Made by a program: the position numbers and the translations under genes. Below are positions 5,771-6,154 of a DNA stretch of 6,154 nucleotides, in pieces. A model generated the notes under the pieces. It was given only the letters and a program-made list of their open reading frames with translations. It was not told the origin of the DNA and searched no databases. The stretch is taken from positions 1 through 6,154 of the forward strand of contig CACXFW010000012.1 of the NCBI GenBank assembly GCA_902767065.1, in the 5' to 3' direction. Numbering within the stretch: the first letter of the stretch is position 1; each line of letters starts with the position of its first letter. The DNA is from an uncultured Lachnospiraceae bacterium (GTDB lineage: Bacteria > Bacillota > Clostridia > Lachnospirales > Lachnospiraceae).

Positions 5771-6036
5771 CTATCCACAGTATACTTCTATGGCAGCACT
5801 TGCAAATACTGCCGTTCCTTCGCCGCCATAACTGTCAATGTTCGTTGTGAAGTCTCCTCCACCGCCATACTGTTTTCCAAGACTGTTCAGAATCTCATTC
5901 GTGCAGGTATACATTTTTCGCTGATGAAATCCTTCAGTTTCTTAACCAGAGCCTGTGCTTTTGGAGCAGTTAGATCTCCTTTCCTGTTCTCTCCAAGCTC
6001 ACTTGTGGTTGACGGCGCAGTCACGATTTCATTCAT
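5771..6036 (-). pseudogene. Remnant of a TipAS-domain (MerR/TipA-type) regulator, frameshifted
   Basis: Two minus-strand frames together reconstruct the C-terminal end of a TipAS domain, the antibiotic-sensing half of TipA-like MerR regulators. The first, from ATG 6036 to a stop near 5900, contains APKAQALVKKLKDFISE. The second, readable from 5914 to the TAG at 5771, contains YTCTNEILNSLGKQYG, then DFTTNIDSYGGEGTA and ends in FASAAIEVYCG. I recall the family end as ...LVKKLQDFI-x-YTCT-EIL-GLGQMY...NID-GGEGTA-F---AI-IYC, which matches when the frames are joined. The shift falls in a run of five A (minus strand) at 5914-5918, as expected for a one-base deletion. No MerR DNA-binding domain is found in the 118 bases upstream, where stop codons interrupt the frame, so the gene is also broken or cut off at its 5' side. 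It is probably dead; the indel alone could be a sequencing error. Confidence 0.7.
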
Positions 6037-6154
6037 GACTTTTCCACGTTGGCCGGTGAAGAAAAATCCAAAGCGGATCCGATTGATCAGTCATGATATG
6101 ACCCGGTCTTACTGCTTTGCTTTATAACTCTCATTCAGCACCATATGTGCAAAG
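6037..6154. other. Right-edge sequence with no clear gene
   Basis: No complete or recognisable gene is seen. On the minus strand a frame enters from the right edge and ends at a TAA at 6109-6111 with residues VLNESYKAKQ. This could be the C-terminal tip of an upstream gene or an earlier piece of the TipA-like remnant, but it is too short to assign. The segment also holds a GTCAT-GAT-ATGAC palindrome (6090-6102). Confidence 0.3.
6090..6102. repeat. Hyphenated palindrome GTCAT-GAT-ATGAC
   Basis: A perfect five-base inverted repeat with a three-base centre. Twelve of its bases recur, in inverted orientation, inside the mob promoter (5169-5180). It may be an operator shared by two units, but long chance matches of this size are expected once or twice in a window of this length. 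Confidence 0.35.

Noticed and set aside
5924..6127. Plus-strand open frame of 67 residues
   Set aside because: It is antisense to the TipAS remnant, Phe/Ser-rich in the manner of shadow frames, and has no similarity I recognise.
407..6154. Nine-base inverted match CTTTGCACA (407-415) and TGTGCAAAG (6146-6154) as possible element ends
   Set aside because: Too short, one copy lies inside the topB coding region, and a nine-base match in 6 kb is expected by chance. No terminal repeat or target duplication could be supported.

Overview
The window looks like the mobilization (transfer) module of an integrative or mobilizable element from an anaerobic Gram-positive gut-type bacterium of the Clostridia, probably Lachnospiraceae or a relative. 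This rests on the style of the proteins (a MobP-type relaxase, a MobC-like partner and a type IA topoisomerase in one operon), the SD-type ribosome binding sites and the moderate base composition. The host is inferred, since nothing in the window fixes the species. No replication gene, integrase or type IV secretion gene is present, so plasmid, IME and ICE cannot be told apart here.

Layout, right to left, because every convincing gene lies on the minus strand. Positions 6036-5771 hold the decayed, frameshifted C-terminal end of a TipAS-type (MerR/TipA family) regulator. About 150 bases further on, a strong hairpin with a U-rich tail (5574-5620) closes transcription coming from that side. Positions 5277-5457 hold a dense non-coding block of repeats and hairpins, several capped by a C-GAA-G triloop. 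Its position directly upstream of the mob operon makes it the best candidate for the origin of transfer. A promoter with an inverted repeat over its -35 box (5163-5192) then drives a tightly packed operon: mobC-like gene (4305-5099), relaxase (2533-4299) and topoisomerase III (403-2526). The genes are separated by only 5-6 bases. A terminator at 296-332 ends the operon. A separate minus-strand gene with an EAL-domain start begins at 172 and runs off the left edge.

How the genes would work together (family knowledge plus inference): the MobC-like RHH protein binds the origin and helps the relaxase nick one strand. The relaxase stays attached to the 5' end and leads the strand out through a conjugation channel supplied elsewhere. 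The topoisomerase III deals with single-stranded or intertwined DNA during transfer or re-circularisation. The most interesting points are the cluster of GAA-capped hairpins in the presumed oriT, the MobC-like protein made of two tandem copies of the same module, the two motif-I-like segments at the relaxase N-terminus, and the TipAS remnant beside the transfer origin.
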